DNA of 64,000 nucleotides from Nakaseomyces glabratus (lineage: Eukaryota; Ascomycota; Saccharomycetes; Saccharomycetales; Saccharomycetaceae), in NCBI RefSeq assembly GCF_010111755.1, contig NC_088957.1, positions 434,001 to 498,000 of the forward strand. Reading direction: 5' to 3'. The notes under the pieces are model-generated. The model was not told where the DNA came from. It saw only the letters and a program-made list of their open reading frames with translations, and did no database searches. A program made the position numbers and the translations under genes. Positions 50,303 through 60,498 of this stretch are shown here, piece after piece. Every line of letters starts with the position of its first letter. Position 1 is the stretch's first letter.

Positions 50303-52243
50303 CTACTTCTTGGCCATGAGCTCTTGAAACACCTTTAGCGACCTACCTTGCAGGGCATCAACATCCTTCTTCAGAGAGTCGACATCTACCTCTAGGATCT
50401 TATCGCTATCCATCTTCTTGATCTCATCTACAATGCCCTTGAGATCATTGACCTCTTGCACTATATCAACAAGATCTTGTTCGCGATTGTGCTCCTTCAC
50501 ATTCCTCTCCAATGTGTCCCGATATTGCTCAAAGACAGATGCCGTGTCGCTAAGCATGATGTCACACTTGTTCAGCAGCTCGATCTTCGTCCTTATCTTG
50601 TTGTCCAACTCGCGGTTCCTATTCGCATCCTCAATGATCTTCTGGATCTCCTCCTCAGACATGCCCGAACGAGGCACAACTTTGATACTCTCATTCTTGC
50701 CACTGCTCTTCTCCATAGCGCTGACATTGATGATGCCATCAGCATCAATATCAAATGTCACACATATCTGCGGAACACCCTTTTTCATAGGCTTGATGCC
50801 GGTCAACTTGAAATCACCAATCATAGTATTATCCTTGACCAACCCTCTCTCACCTTGATACACCTTGATATCAACACCAGTTTGGCCATCCACCCCAGTA
50901 CTGAAAACTTCAGTCTTCTTCACTGGAACTGTGGTGTTTCTTGGAATCAATGGGGAAAAAGCCCCACCAAATGTCTCAATACCCAAAGTCAACGGCGTCA
51001 CATCTAATAGTAGCACGTTCTTGATCTCACCACTTAACACACCAGCCTGAATAGCTGCCCCAAGTGCAACTGTCTCATCAGGATTAACGCTAACATTAGG
51101 TTTCTTGCCAAAAATATCCTCAACAAGCTTTCTTATTCTAGGCATCCTAGTCATACCTCCAACTAGTATTACGTCATCGATATCCTCAGGCTCAATATCA
51201 GCGTCTCTCAAAGCGCTCTCAACCGGCTCTACAGTTCTCTCGATCAAATGCATGGTCATAGAATCCAACTCATCCTCTGTGATCTTTACATTGAGATGCT
51301 CAGAATTAAAGAAAAATGGAATGCTAATACTAGTCTCCTTCACATGTGATAAATCAATCTTCGCCTTTTCGGCAGCATCCTTTAACCTCTGCATTGCTTC
51401 CCGGTTTTTCAGGACATCCTGTCTGGAAACAGCTTTAGCACCTTTCACAAATTGCTCTAGAAGATGATCGACAACAACATTGTCAAAGTCTTCTCCACCC
51501 AGGTGTGTATCACCGTTAGTTGCTCGCACTTCAAAGACACCATCTTCAATGTCTAAAACAGAAATGTCAAAAGTACCACCTCCAAGGTCATAAACAGCAA
51601 TCATACCATTATTCTGCTTCTCATCAATTCCAAAACTCAATGCAGCTGCAGTAGGCTCATTTACTACCCTTAAGACATCTAGGCCTGCTAGTTTCCCTGC
51701 CTCTTTAGTAGCTTGTCTTTGACCATCGTTGAAATAGGCAGGTACAGTAATGACTGCTTTTTCTATGCCCCCTTCGGTATTTAGGTAGTCTTCAGCACAG
51801 TGTTTCAAGTATTTTAATACTTCTGATGCAATCTCACTTGGTGACTTCTGTGTACCGTCTTTCAACGCAACATACGCTTGCCCGTTGGTGGGAGACCGAA
51901 CTATAGCATATGGCATGTTCTTCTTGTCCCTGGTAACTTCATCATCCTCGTATAACCTACCAATAAGTCTTTTAGTAGCATAGAATGTATTATCAGGGTT
52001 TAGAATAGATTGTCGCTTAGCTCTTTGACCTACAATTACTTTACCATCTTTGTCATAGGCAACTGTCGATGGTGTGGTCCGTTGTCCCTCTTCATTCTCA
52101 ATGATCTTTGCTGATTTCTTATTGTTTGAATCACTTATATATGCAACAGCACTATTGGTAGTACCCAGGTCTATACCTATGACTTTGGTAGACAACTTTC
52201 TTATCGACCTCGGCAGAAATTGCCTCCGACTCAATCTCAACAT
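50303..52243 (-). CDS. SSQ1: Ssq1, mitochondrial Hsp70 for Fe-S cluster transfer
   Basis: 646 residues from the ATG at 52243 (657 in S. cerevisiae); an in-frame TTG 12 codons earlier is not a likely start. The presequence [20 protein letters not shown] leads into [11 protein letters not shown] (ATPase phosphate 1), [45 protein letters not shown] and the substrate domain from about residue 420. The C-terminal lid is short, as in Ssq1 and unlike Ssc1. Ssq1 works with J-protein Jac1 and binds the LPPVK motif of Isu1 to move Fe-S clusters to Grx5. The locus matches YLR369W. Confidence 0.92.
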   Translation of the reverse strand: MLRLSRRQFLPRSIRKLSTKVIGIDLGTTNSAVAYISDSNNKKSAKIIENEEGQRTTPSTVAYDKDGKVIVGQRAKRQSILNPDNTFYATKRLIGRLYEDDEVTRDKKNMPYAIVRSPTNGQAYVALKDGTQKSPSEIASEVLKYLKHCAEDYLNTEGGIEKAVITVPAYFNDGQRQATKEAGKLAGLDVLRVVNEPTAAALSFGIDEKQNNGMIAVYDLGGGTFDISVLDIEDGVFEVRATNGDTHLGGEDFDNVVVDHLLEQFVKGAKAVSRQDVLKNREAMQRLKDAAEKAKIDLSHVKETSISIPFFFNSEHLNVKITEDELDSMTMHLIERTVEPVESALRDADIEPEDIDDVILVGGMTRMPRIRKLVEDIFGKKPNVSVNPDETVALGAAIQAGVLSGEIKNVLLLDVTPLTLGIETFGGAFSPLIPRNTTVPVKKTEVFSTGVDGQTGVDIKVYQGERGLVKDNTMIGDFKLTGIKPMKKGVPQICVTFDIDADGIINVSAMEKSSGKNESIKVVPRSGMSEEEIQKIIEDANRNRELDNKIRTKIELLNKCDIMLSDTASVFEQYRDTLERNVKEHNREQDLVDIVQEVNDLKGIVDEIKKMDSDKILEVDVDSLKKDVDALQGRSLKVFQELMAKK

Positions 52244-52677
52244 ATTTAATCCGTTCTTGTTTATTTGCTGTCTCTCCAACTATCACTACCCCAATCTATG
52301 ACCTGTTTTTTAGGCTCTTAATACTATACGCCAACACTCCGGTTATATATTACATCGTCCAACTCATCGTAAATAAACGAGGGTGTCTGGCTATGGTGTT
52401 GTCCGATGAGGTTGGGCTCGAAGGTTTGACAGGCCACTAGATAATTACAAATGATTACACACTTCCCACAGAAGCATGCGCACAAAATATCATTCTGCCA
52501 AACATGAAAAAAAAGTGGAAATACTTTCAAACAATACTGCCCGAGAAAAATGACGTATATCTCCTTATGAGTAATATAGTCGATATGTCTTAGTAATACT
52601 TGATCTGATCTTATGTGGAATTTTGGGATCTGATATTTAGTTCCACTGTATTGGAATTGATAAGGTGTACGTTGTCT
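52244..52677. other. SSQ1 promoter and MDM30 3' flank
   Basis: 434 bp, no recognisable gene or regulatory element. Confidence 0.45.
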
Positions 52678-54447
52678 TCAATGCTTAGGTATAGATGGTT
52701 GTGGTAGCTTGAATAACGACCTTGCCTTATTGTTCAACAGCAGACGCCTGCTACTCCAGTCCACTTGATCAAATATCAAACCCACCTGATATGGCATGTT
52801 CGAAATAAATTTCCTAAATTCGGACTCCTCGGGATATATTTCATCGTTGTGTGATGAGCTTAAGAATATTTCTCCCGATGCCTTAATGTAAGTATATAAG
52901 AGAATTGGTGGTTCCGTATCTGCTAACCTTTGAACTATAGCAGTAACACATAGCCTCCGATCTGGCCCTTTGATAAATGTGCCTAGTTCTGTACAATCTA
53001 TGCAAGGGTAGTGACTTAAATGGAAAAAGTCGGTCAAGCTTGGAATCACTGACTTCGAAGGAGATGCGAAATACAGGAAATCGGGTGGATGCATATTAAT
53101 TGCTTTAAAAAACCAGGAATCTGTGTCAATGCAGCTAGATATTCTCATCTTATCATCTTTCAAACCAGTTGATTCGACTGGATAAGTACCATTGAATTCA
53201 TCCTCCATTTTTTTGAAAAAACTCGTAACCCATCTAAGCGACTTCTCACAAGGCGGTAGATTGCTGCATGGATATAAATCCTGAAGTTCAACTGCTGTTA
53301 GACTGTCAACTTTAAGGCCATTACACTTAGTTATCTCGTCATTCAAAAAATGGCACAGTAACTTTCTTGGCTCTACCGTTTCATCAAGGCTCAAAGACGT
53401 CTCAATAGATTCATGATGACTTATCGGTAGACGATTTCTAATAAACCTTAAAAACTCTGTTTTAGAAAACATTCTTATCTTTCTTGTATCCGATATTACA
53501 AATCCACAAGCTCCTGGTAAAGTGTTATCTTGAAATGCTAGATAGTTACCATTAAAATTACATCGTATTTTGAAGAATTTTGCTATCTTTTCTATTATCG
53601 ACAATGTTATAACAGGTAAAGGACGTGATTCATTGGCATAGGCACGTAATAAATAGGCATCTTCAATAACATGCCTTTGATGATTCTCCGATATAGATAT
53701 AGTGTTCGAAAGTGCTGATATTATATCTTGCATTCTTTGTTTAGCAGTCACTTGACTAAAAAGCTCTGAATTCCCGTTGTACTTATGAAATACCTTCATC
53801 TTAACTTCCTCAAAAACAATATTGCGATATTTTATAAGCTTATCATATTGTGGATCTAACGCAGCAAACCGTAGTAATATATCCCTCTCAAATGAAAACC
53901 GTGTAGGCTTCAGAAACTTTGCATTTTCTTGAAATAAAGCATAGAAATACCGTCTACGAATTGAACCCAGTAAATAATATGACCAAGAGCGCTCTTCCAA
54001 ACTCCACTTTTGCTCTGCGCTGCAAGTTATTCTCATAAGATGTGGGATATATAAGTATGGCTTAACTAGAATGGCCATACGGTACAATCCCCAAAACTCG
54101 ACACCTAGCTCGTCAAATTGACAGAGAGATGTAATATATTTAGTGATTCTGTCGTCATATCGACTACGGTATGTATAGTAATAGAACCAATCTCTGTCTT
54201 TAGCTGTCTTACCCAACACTGACTGAAGAATCTTAACATCATCCTTGTCGTAATCCTCTAAAATCAAATCAAGATCTTCAACAGGCCACCTTGCTCGACA
54301 GTAGCTGCTCCAGTAGCTACTATGCTCAACGTTCACCTTCAATTGATGACTGCATTGTCGTATCCGCCATAGATCATCACTTTCTAAAAAACCTGCAATA
54401 ATATTAAATACCTCTTGAGGTATAAGCTCAATGACAGTCTTCCCCAT
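52678..54447 (-). CDS. MDM30: Mdm30, F-box protein for mitochondrial fusion
   Basis: 589 residues from the ATG at 54447; an upstream in-frame TTG would add 34 hydrophobic residues that the family lacks, so I reject it. S. cerevisiae Mdm30 is about 598. The F-box lies at about 6-50 (VIELIPQEVFNIIAGFLESDDLWRIRQ), and the rest is the fungal Mdm30/Mfb1-type substrate region (RRYFYALFQENAKFL). Mdm30 is the substrate receptor of an SCF ubiquitin ligase that turns over the mitofusin Fzo1. The locus beside SSQ1 matches YLR368W. RPS22B, next in S. cerevisiae, is not present here. Confidence 0.9.
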   Translation of the reverse strand: MGKTVIELIPQEVFNIIAGFLESDDLWRIRQCSHQLKVNVEHSSYWSSYCRARWPVEDLDLILEDYDKDDVKILQSVLGKTAKDRDWFYYYTYRSRYDDRITKYITSLCQFDELGVEFWGLYRMAILVKPYLYIPHLMRITCSAEQKWSLEERSWSYYLLGSIRRRYFYALFQENAKFLKPTRFSFERDILLRFAALDPQYDKLIKYRNIVFEEVKMKVFHKYNGNSELFSQVTAKQRMQDIISALSNTISISENHQRHVIEDAYLLRAYANESRPLPVITLSIIEKIAKFFKIRCNFNGNYLAFQDNTLPGACGFVISDTRKIRMFSKTEFLRFIRNRLPISHHESIETSLSLDETVEPRKLLCHFLNDEITKCNGLKVDSLTAVELQDLYPCSNLPPCEKSLRWVTSFFKKMEDEFNGTYPVESTGLKDDKMRISSCIDTDSWFFKAINMHPPDFLYFASPSKSVIPSLTDFFHLSHYPCIDCTELGTFIKGPDRRLCVTAIVQRLADTEPPILLYTYIKASGEIFLSSSHNDEIYPEESEFRKFISNMPYQVGLIFDQVDWSSRRLLLNNKARSLFKLPQPSIPKH

Positions 54448-54707
54448 AAGATTGCAGGTAATACCAATAATATACCACCTGATATACACTAATACCCATA
54501 TTCGATAAATAAGTATAGCGGAGATGAGATGACTATATTGGCTACTCAATCAATTTCTATAGCATTAATGTTGACATGCCTGAAGAGAGCACGTAGGAAG
54601 ATATGACGTAATTTGAAAATAAATCTCTATGAATGGTATGCTTAATGGTGCTCTTACACTATGAAATATATACGATTATATGCCTAAAATAAATCTATAA
54701 GTAATAT

Positions 54708-55037
54708 TCATAATTTGAATCCCATCTTAGTCAATTCATCACTCAAAGAACCATTGTCTTCCACCTCATGAAGTCTGGTTTCAGTTCCCCAAACTTTACC
54801 GTCAACGACAATTGTTGGTAGGTTTCTAACACCTAATACTTCTTCAAAGGCATCTCTCCACTTTGCTTGAATCTCCTTGTCTAGGGAGCCGATGTCAAAC
54901 ACATGGATTTGATTCTCGACATGATATTTATTCCAGATTGATCTAGCGTAGACACAATCAGGACACCAGCTTGCAGAAAACTGGAATAGCCTATTATTGG
55001 CAACCATATCCTTTGCCTCTTTCACATAATCAGTCAT
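54708..55037 (-). CDS. GRX8: Grx8, dithiol glutaredoxin
   Basis: 109 residues, equal to yeast Grx8. The active site is C25-P-D-C28 within SASWCPDCVYARSIW, rather than the usual CPYC, as in Grx8 of S. cerevisiae. NLPTIVVDGKVWGTE provides the cis-Pro and glutathione-binding segment. It is a cytosolic thiol-disulfide oxidoreductase with low glutaredoxin activity. It lies in the YLR364W slot, between MDM30 and YLR363W-A. Confidence 0.95.
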   Translation of the reverse strand: MTDYVKEAKDMVANNRLFQFSASWCPDCVYARSIWNKYHVENQIHVFDIGSLDKEIQAKWRDAFEEVLGVRNLPTIVVDGKVWGTETRLHEVEDNGSLSDELTKMGFKL

Positions 55038-55320
55038 GTCTTAAATAGTTACTCTTGGTGGGTTTTGCAGTAATATGTTTTGCTCAAGGAAGTCTTTGTT
55101 CATACGCTTTATTATATTTAAAAGCCGGCATTTTATCGAAGAGCCACACTGCCTGTGGATAACCCCGAATGATACAATAAATGTCCATGTGTACGTTTAT
55201 CAAAATGCCATATAGAATTTAGTCGTCAATGGTAAATCTTTCTTTATTAACATATGCAGTTTTCCTCAAAATATATCTAGTGTACAAATATAGCTAAAGA
55301 CAGGTATCAAAGTATATAGT

Positions 55321-55575
55321 TCATTTCTTCTTGTTAGCAGCCTCAATCTCCTTTCTGGTACCTCTTAACAACTCCAAGTGACCGACTTTACTAGCAACCA
55401 ATCTTTCTGTAGCCTCTGTCAAAGATGAAGTCTTACTCAGCTTCTTCAAGTGGCGTAGGGACTTCTTCTTAGATTTGATCTGTATTGGAGCAGCTTTCCT
55501 CAGATTCTTCTGCTTCTTAGTAACTCTCCGTGGATCCTTGGCTTTCTTCGTTACCTTCAATGGTTTCTGTGGCAT
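55321..55575 (-). CDS. Small nucleolar basic protein (YLR363W-A / UPF0390 family)
   Basis: 84 residues, very Lys-rich; MPQKPLKVTKKAKDPRRVTK and SLTEATERLVASKVGHLELL match the S. cerevisiae YLR363W-A protein (85 aa) almost residue for residue. The family (human C19orf53/LYDG10-like) is nuclear/nucleolar and of unknown function. A 20-bp palindrome made of two opposed PAC boxes lies about 100 bp upstream, supporting a role in ribosome biogenesis. It is divergent from NMD4. Confidence 0.93.
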   Translation of the reverse strand: MPQKPLKVTKKAKDPRRVTKKQKNLRKAAPIQIKSKKKSLRHLKKLSKTSSLTEATERLVASKVGHLELLRGTRKEIEAANKKK

Positions 55576-55984
55576 GTTTGGAATATAAACTGGGGTTTGA
55601 CGTTCTAAACTTTTTGTAATAATCTAATTCGAAATACAATGGATATAGCTTCAATAGTCTCTTGTAGATTCTAGTGTATTGCGATGAGCTCATCGCAAGT
55701 TTTAAAATTTGAAGTTTTGATTTTTTTCAAAATTTTCCAGTCTTATTCAAAGGTTGTACGGACCACTCTTAGAATAATCAAGAAACGGTGATAACAAAAC
55801 TGAACAAATGTATCCATTGTTAACTATAGTATGTCCCCCCCCCCGTGGATAATCTAGTCATTGGGCCCACATTGAGCAATTACAGATAATAACACAAGAA
55901 AGGTGACAGGATTACTTATTGGCTCTGATTTAATATTATTGTTTGAGTGTTAGCGTGGAGGTAAAGATAATAAAACTTGAAGCA
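55576..55984. other. Divergent promoter YLR363W-A / NMD4
   Basis: 409 bp. It holds the PAC palindrome (55679-55698), an RRPE-like A/T segment (55721-55738, TTTTTTTCAAAATTTTCC) and a C10 run at 55835-55844. Confidence 0.7.
55679..55698. promoter_or_regulatory. 20-bp palindrome of two opposed PAC boxes
   Basis: TTGCGATGAGCTCATCGCAA is a perfect inverted repeat; each strand reads GCGATGAGCT, the full PAC consensus. An RRPE-like element lies 25 bp away. It is about 105 bp from the start of the nucleolar YLR363W-A gene and 290 bp from NMD4. Confidence 0.82.
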
Positions 55985-56719
55985 ATGAACCAGTATAATT
56001 TTATTCTGGATGCCTCAGCGTTTGAGAAAGGTTTAGGTAACGTTAAGAGGTGGTGCCAGAGCAATGGTAATGTGGACGGTAAAAAAAATGTATACTTGCG
56101 ATTCTATGTTCCAACTTTTACGCTTCAAGAACTTAACTTCCTGCAATATAGACATAAGAGTTTCTCCGCGAAGGAGGCTCTGAAGTTCATCGATAAGCTT
56201 GAAACAGCTACGTCTGAGGGCCAAAGGAACCATGTAGTCATTGGGAGGAAAAAAGAAGAAGATTTGAGATCAGATTTAGAGCTTTTTATCGAGTTCCCAG
56301 ATATTTTGGATGCAGTCACTTGGCCTACTGTTTTGAGCTATTGTACAGAGGGTCAAGCGACAATTGATTCGTTGAATAAGTTACCAAAGAGGTTTAAAAT
56401 ACTACTGAAAAGCTGTGTGTATAAGTGCCATTTAGAAGATGATGACCGAATTCGTTGGATTTTAGTTACAGAGGACCCTCAAGTCAGAAAAATAGCCTCA
56501 CAATGCCATATCCCGTGGTGTTCAATAGTTGATGCCGATTCTATAATATCAAAAGATATGAACGATCGTTCTTTTAGAGACAGTGAGAAGTTCAATAGCA
56601 TGATGTTGAAGCGTGGAGTTGCAAAATCAGAAAATATGGACGGCAAAGAGGTTATAAAGACTAATTTCGATCAAACTGTTTATGCGACTCGGGGAAGTGG
56701 AAAACTATGGACTCCATAA
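55985..56719 (+). CDS. NMD4: Nmd4, PIN-domain factor of nonsense-mediated decay
   Basis: 244 residues from the ATG at 55985 (MNQYNFILDASAFEKGLGN), which aligns with the start of yeast Nmd4 (218 aa); a TTG-initiated extension of 14 residues is rejected. The PIN-like fold spans about 1-190, with acidic residues in ILDAS and VTEDPQ positions, and SKDMNDRSFRDSEKFNSMML and TVYATRGSG form the conserved C-terminus. An extra loop of about 25 residues (around KLETATSEGQRNHVVIGRKK) accounts for the extra length. Nmd4 binds Upf1 in its helicase-bound effector complex. It is in the YLR363C position. Confidence 0.93.
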   Translation: MNQYNFILDASAFEKGLGNVKRWCQSNGNVDGKKNVYLRFYVPTFTLQELNFLQYRHKSFSAKEALKFIDKLETATSEGQRNHVVIGRKKEEDLRSDLELFIEFPDILDAVTWPTVLSYCTEGQATIDSLNKLPKRFKILLKSCVYKCHLEDDDRIRWILVTEDPQVRKIASQCHIPWCSIVDADSIISKDMNDRSFRDSEKFNSMMLKRGVAKSENMDGKEVIKTNFDQTVYATRGSGKLWTP

Positions 56720-57407
56720 AGTCAGAATTAGTGTTTTTACCAAAATAGAGCTTATACAATGACACCTTCAATTATAAGAGTAATCTCTTTCAAGATATGT
56801 GCTAAAACTAGTATTGAGGTACTTTTTTGTCATTGAATGCTAAATATTGCTATATTAGCGTTATTCTCAAACGGAATTTGCTGAAGAATTTTCATTACGT
56901 TTCCATTTGTTGCAAAATAATTCAAATCATTATCTCTATACCAGATATATGAGTTTGGCCAATGCTTGCCAAAAAAATACTATTACTCCTTACAAGTACT
57001 ACCTTCGCGAGCAAGGAAAAATAATCGACTCTGCGAAACTAAAGCGGGATTATCTCTCTATTGTGTTCCAATAGCTACTTTATGAAACAATTATCAGCAA
57101 ATTTGAGTTGATCGGGGGTAGATATTATTGATAAGATAATATGATACAACCATCTCTTGTTTAGATAGACATGTGATCGGTAGAAGACGGAGCGAAAGCT
57201 GATCTGATTATCTAGACAACTTTTGAAAAGTTGCCTAATTAGAGCAACACCAATATGTTTATGAGATTTTTGTATTATTAACTTGCAAAAGAATATATGT
57301 AAAAGAACAATTTAAAAAATGCACTCAAAATCTAATTTCTATTGTAGAAATATATATAAACGTAGTGTATATATAATATAATGGAAAATAATAAGACGTG
57401 AGAGCGC
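56720..57407. other. Convergent intergenic region NMD4 / RPS13
   Basis: 688 bp. The only structure seen is the near-perfect hairpin CAACTTTTGAAAAGTTG (57219-57236 region). No gene; a synteny join between YLR and YDR blocks falls here. Confidence 0.55.
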
Positions 57408-58697
57408 TTAGTTAACCAAAGCGGAAGCAGTAGCGGATTCGTACTTCCAGTTTGGTGGCAAGACAGCGACGGTTCTGTAGTATCTAGCCAATCTGTGGAT
57501 TCTAGATTCGATCAAAATCAATCTGAACTTAGCGTCCTTGTCCTTTCTGTTTCTTTCCAAGTGCTTTCTGACAGAGACAGCCTTCTTAATCAAGTAGTAC
57601 AAGTCTTCTGGGATTTCTGGAGCCAAACCGTTGGACTTCAAGATTCTCATGATCTTGTTACCAGTGATGACACGGGCTTGGGTAACACCGTGAGCATCTC
57701 TCAACAAGACACCGATTTGAGATGGGGTCAAACCCTTTCTGGCGTACTTGATGATTTGCTCAATGACAGACTCAGTGGAAGTCTTGAACCAAGCTGGAGC
57801 ATTTCTAGAGTATGGAATAGCAGAAGAGGAGATACCCTTACCCTGTATTAATTAGAGTTTCCTTTACACTAGCACATTTCAAATGAGGATAGCATTAGAT
57901 TAGAAAACAATTAATGTTAGTAAAACTGGTTCATAAAAGTAAAATAATAACAGAGGACTTGTAACATGTATTTTATCTTATTGATTCAAATTTATTATTT
58001 CCAACCAACACCTGTTGCAAATGAAAACAATAAAAGAGACCTAAAGTAATTCCACCTACTGTTATTTTTTTCGTTCTAACCTTTTCTATCCTCTTTCCTA
58101 TAAAGGAAAACAAGGTAAAAGGATCACAGCAATTGCTGATACACCAGTTTCTTAAAAAACAGGAGCATTTCTCAAACGGATACATCATGCCGGGATTACG
58201 ATATTTCTATCTAAAACACCTTCATTATCATCATTATTAAATGATAACGTAGTTCAGACAGAAAATCATCCCTAATAATGGTAAATGCAATCCCCAAAAG
58301 AAATCTCCATAGATCTATTTAATAAAACTTGGTATCACCCAGCTACCTATGTCACCCCAATTAAATTTCCTTTCAGTATTTCTGAAAGTAAGATAATTGG
58401 TTTGTAATTAGTGCACAGACCGGACATACACGAGACCTTACGATCTCACATACTTTGTGATCCTAAAACTTTGAATTCACCGAAGTGAATGAGGAGAGAT
58501 AAAGCCAAAAGAAAAGATAACATAAGCAAAATAAGCTAAGTTTCTCTTTCATTCAGATCCTTATCTATTCCATTCTGCATATAAACAGTTGCCAATTGAA
58601 ATCAATATATTCAAACCATAAGATGCATGTTCACAAGATCCAGGAGTTCTCAGACTTGGAAATATTAGAGACATACGGAACTGTGCATACGACCCAT
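57408..58697 (-). CDS. RPS13: RPS13 (uS15), spliced small-subunit ribosomal protein
   Basis: Two exons on the minus strand: exon 1 is 58677-58697 (MGRMHSS) and exon 2 is 57408-57842 ([11 protein letters not shown] to the end), giving 456 nt and 151 residues, the same length as yeast Rps13. The long core [20 protein letters not shown] and tail [20 protein letters not shown] are invariant uS15. The exon 1 junction residue is Ser where S. cerevisiae has Ala. uS15 binds 18S rRNA helix 22 in the 40S body. A Rap1-type site lies about 320 bp upstream. Neighbours AIM7, LCB2 and YDR061W repeat the YDR064W-YDR061W order. Confidence 0.97.
57843..58676 (-). other. RPS13 intron (834 nt)
   Basis: On the minus strand the intron starts GTATGT (58671-58676), has a TACTAAC branch site at 57915-57921 and ends TACAG next to GGTAAGGG. 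All three signals are exact yeast consensus, and splicing restores the full uS15 frame. I searched the intron for a box C/D snoRNA: one ATGATGA (minus, 58228-58234) has no partner D box, so none is called. Confidence 0.95.
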
Positions 58698-59197
58698 GGC
58701 GACTGATTTCGATGTGTGTTTGGTTGATTATATTATAACCAGTACTAAGAATGAAATGAGATGTATGTCAGTAAATACCTGGAAATACCATCATTCAGCT
58801 TAAATAGTTTTTGCTCCACTCATCGCGGAAGACCCGATTTTGGTGAAATTTTTCAGAAAAAAATTTGGAATTTGCGTTATAATACGACGTAAACAGGTAT
58901 ATATCACATGCACCATAATTATAAAGTTAGATAATATGGAGGATTACCTAATAAGGTAATTCAACTAACATTGGTGCCAGAAATTACGTAGAACAAAGTC
59001 TGGCCCAATTCTGGTGTATGGGTTTTACATTTAGAGCAGTCATAAAGGAAATGTATTATGTCACGTTGATTATATTATTTCCAGCGTGTAATTAAAACGC
59101 TGGCCTCTTTTCTCCTAATTCCATCTTTGTAAAAATTATATTGATCTGATTCAATACATCCAGAAATAAAAAAGGATAATAATTAATATCTAAAAAT
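58698..59197. other. RPS13 promoter and AIM7 3' flank
   Basis: 500 bp containing the Rap1-type site at 59015-59023 and T/A-rich stretches of the kind seen in ribosomal protein promoters. No other gene. Confidence 0.6.
59015..59023. promoter_or_regulatory. Rap1 site in the RPS13 promoter
   Basis: TGTATGGGT, reverse complement ACCCATACA, is the Rap1 core found in most yeast ribosomal protein promoters. It is about 320 bp from the start codon, a normal distance. Confidence 0.7.
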
Positions 59198-59647
59198 TTA
59201 TCTTGTCTCGATCTGCGCAATCAATTCCTCAACATCTGAATCATCTTCTAAGCCTGAAGTGACTTCTACCAGCTTAGACGTACCACACTCGTTTCGTATC
59301 AACTCGAGAGCACCGGCGTACAGCATCTTCCATTCTTGGGAAACTACTGTTTGTGGTATCCAGTATATTAGAATTAACGGTGTCTGTTTAATACCGTCTT
59401 TGTTAGTGAGAGGATAAGCAATAAGAACATACCTTGGCGAGTTGTCCGGCAAAGCCTCACCATAATCAGCTAAACCATCTGCCTCGTCCAATTCTTCTAG
59501 TTCATCTTCTTCAATAACTATCTTGTAAGATGGCTTTGGCTCTATCTTTAACGGCAGAGCTTTAATAGTATCGGCTCTAGACGTGGAGATACGAAACTTC
59601 CTGATCCTTTCTTTCGTCTCGGAGTCAATCTGATATAAATTAGACAT
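59198..59647 (-). CDS. AIM7: Aim7/Gmf1, ADF-homology debranching factor
   Basis: 149 residues, the same as yeast Aim7. The single ADF-H/GMF domain includes SETKERIRKFRIS, the family block SPRYVLIAYPLTNKDGIKQ, LILIYWIPQTV and MLYAGALELIRNECG. GMF proteins bind Arp2 in the Arp2/3 complex and remove actin branches, so it antagonises the complex containing ARC18 (49.6 kb). The locus matches YDR063W. Confidence 0.95.
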   Translation of the reverse strand: MSNLYQIDSETKERIRKFRISTSRADTIKALPLKIEPKPSYKIVIEEDELEELDEADGLADYGEALPDNSPRYVLIAYPLTNKDGIKQTPLILIYWIPQTVVSQEWKMLYAGALELIRNECGTSKLVEVTSGLEDDSDVEELIAQIETR

Positions 59648-60498
59648 ATTTTTTGGTATTGATATTACCGTATATTTCCTTTAACTGACCCAATTGCAAT
59701 GATATTTGAGAAATTACAAAAATACATTCAAATATAATCGAATCCCCTTTAAAATGGATACATCTTGAATTCACATGATGATTGACACCAGCTACCTCCA
59801 TACGAAGTTTCAACCTACATACACGATGTTTAAGTCATCCTTTGACGGTAGTCATAATGTAGGTGGCGGCAATGCTGCCAATAGCGACGTGGATATGTGA
59901 GAAACTATCTATACGTTGAGCCGAAGAGCAAAAATGACTTATGTGCATTTAAATAAAATTATTATACAGTATATGGCTATAAAAAACTGGCCAGAACCAA
60001 CAGGGCATGTTGGAGCGTCAGGCACTCGATTTATAGATAGTGAAAACTCCGAATGCGTCAAAGGGTATAAGTAAGATACTTGAAAGAGAGTTGAACCAAA
60101 TATACATGTAATTTTTGGGGCTCCAAGAATGTGAAATGAGAATCTATCAAAATTTGCAAGGACATCAGGTGACTAGCATAGGATTTCTTGTAAACAAGAT
60201 ATATGAAAAACAACTTAATCAATAACATGAATAGTATACGATTGTAGTTGTAAGAGTACCGCATGTACCTAATAGTTAATTCATGATATCTTGTTCTACT
60301 CTAAGTCCACTTGTATGCAAATATGGGGTGCGGGGTGCCGAAAAAGAGGTAACAACAATACTAATAATAATACGAGAATAAAAATAAAAATTTAGGTGTA
60401 AAACATCGTCTCATGAATTGAAATAAACAACTTATACGTTCTTCTAATGGCTTAACGCCATATAATTGCGTGAGCAGTACTAGTTTAAAGAGGGCAGA
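59648..60498. other. AIM7 promoter and LCB2 3' flank
   Basis: 851 bp, AT-rich, no supported gene. GGGGTGCGGGGTG near 60326 is a short G-rich patch of unknown meaning. Confidence 0.5.

Noticed and set aside
54450..54549. 34-residue hydrophobic N-terminal extension of MDM30
   Set aside because: Depends on a TTG start; the F-box family starts at the ATG at 54447.
60320..60345. G-rich GGGGTGCGGGGTG as a telomere-like repeat
   Set aside because: Single short occurrence with no periodicity.
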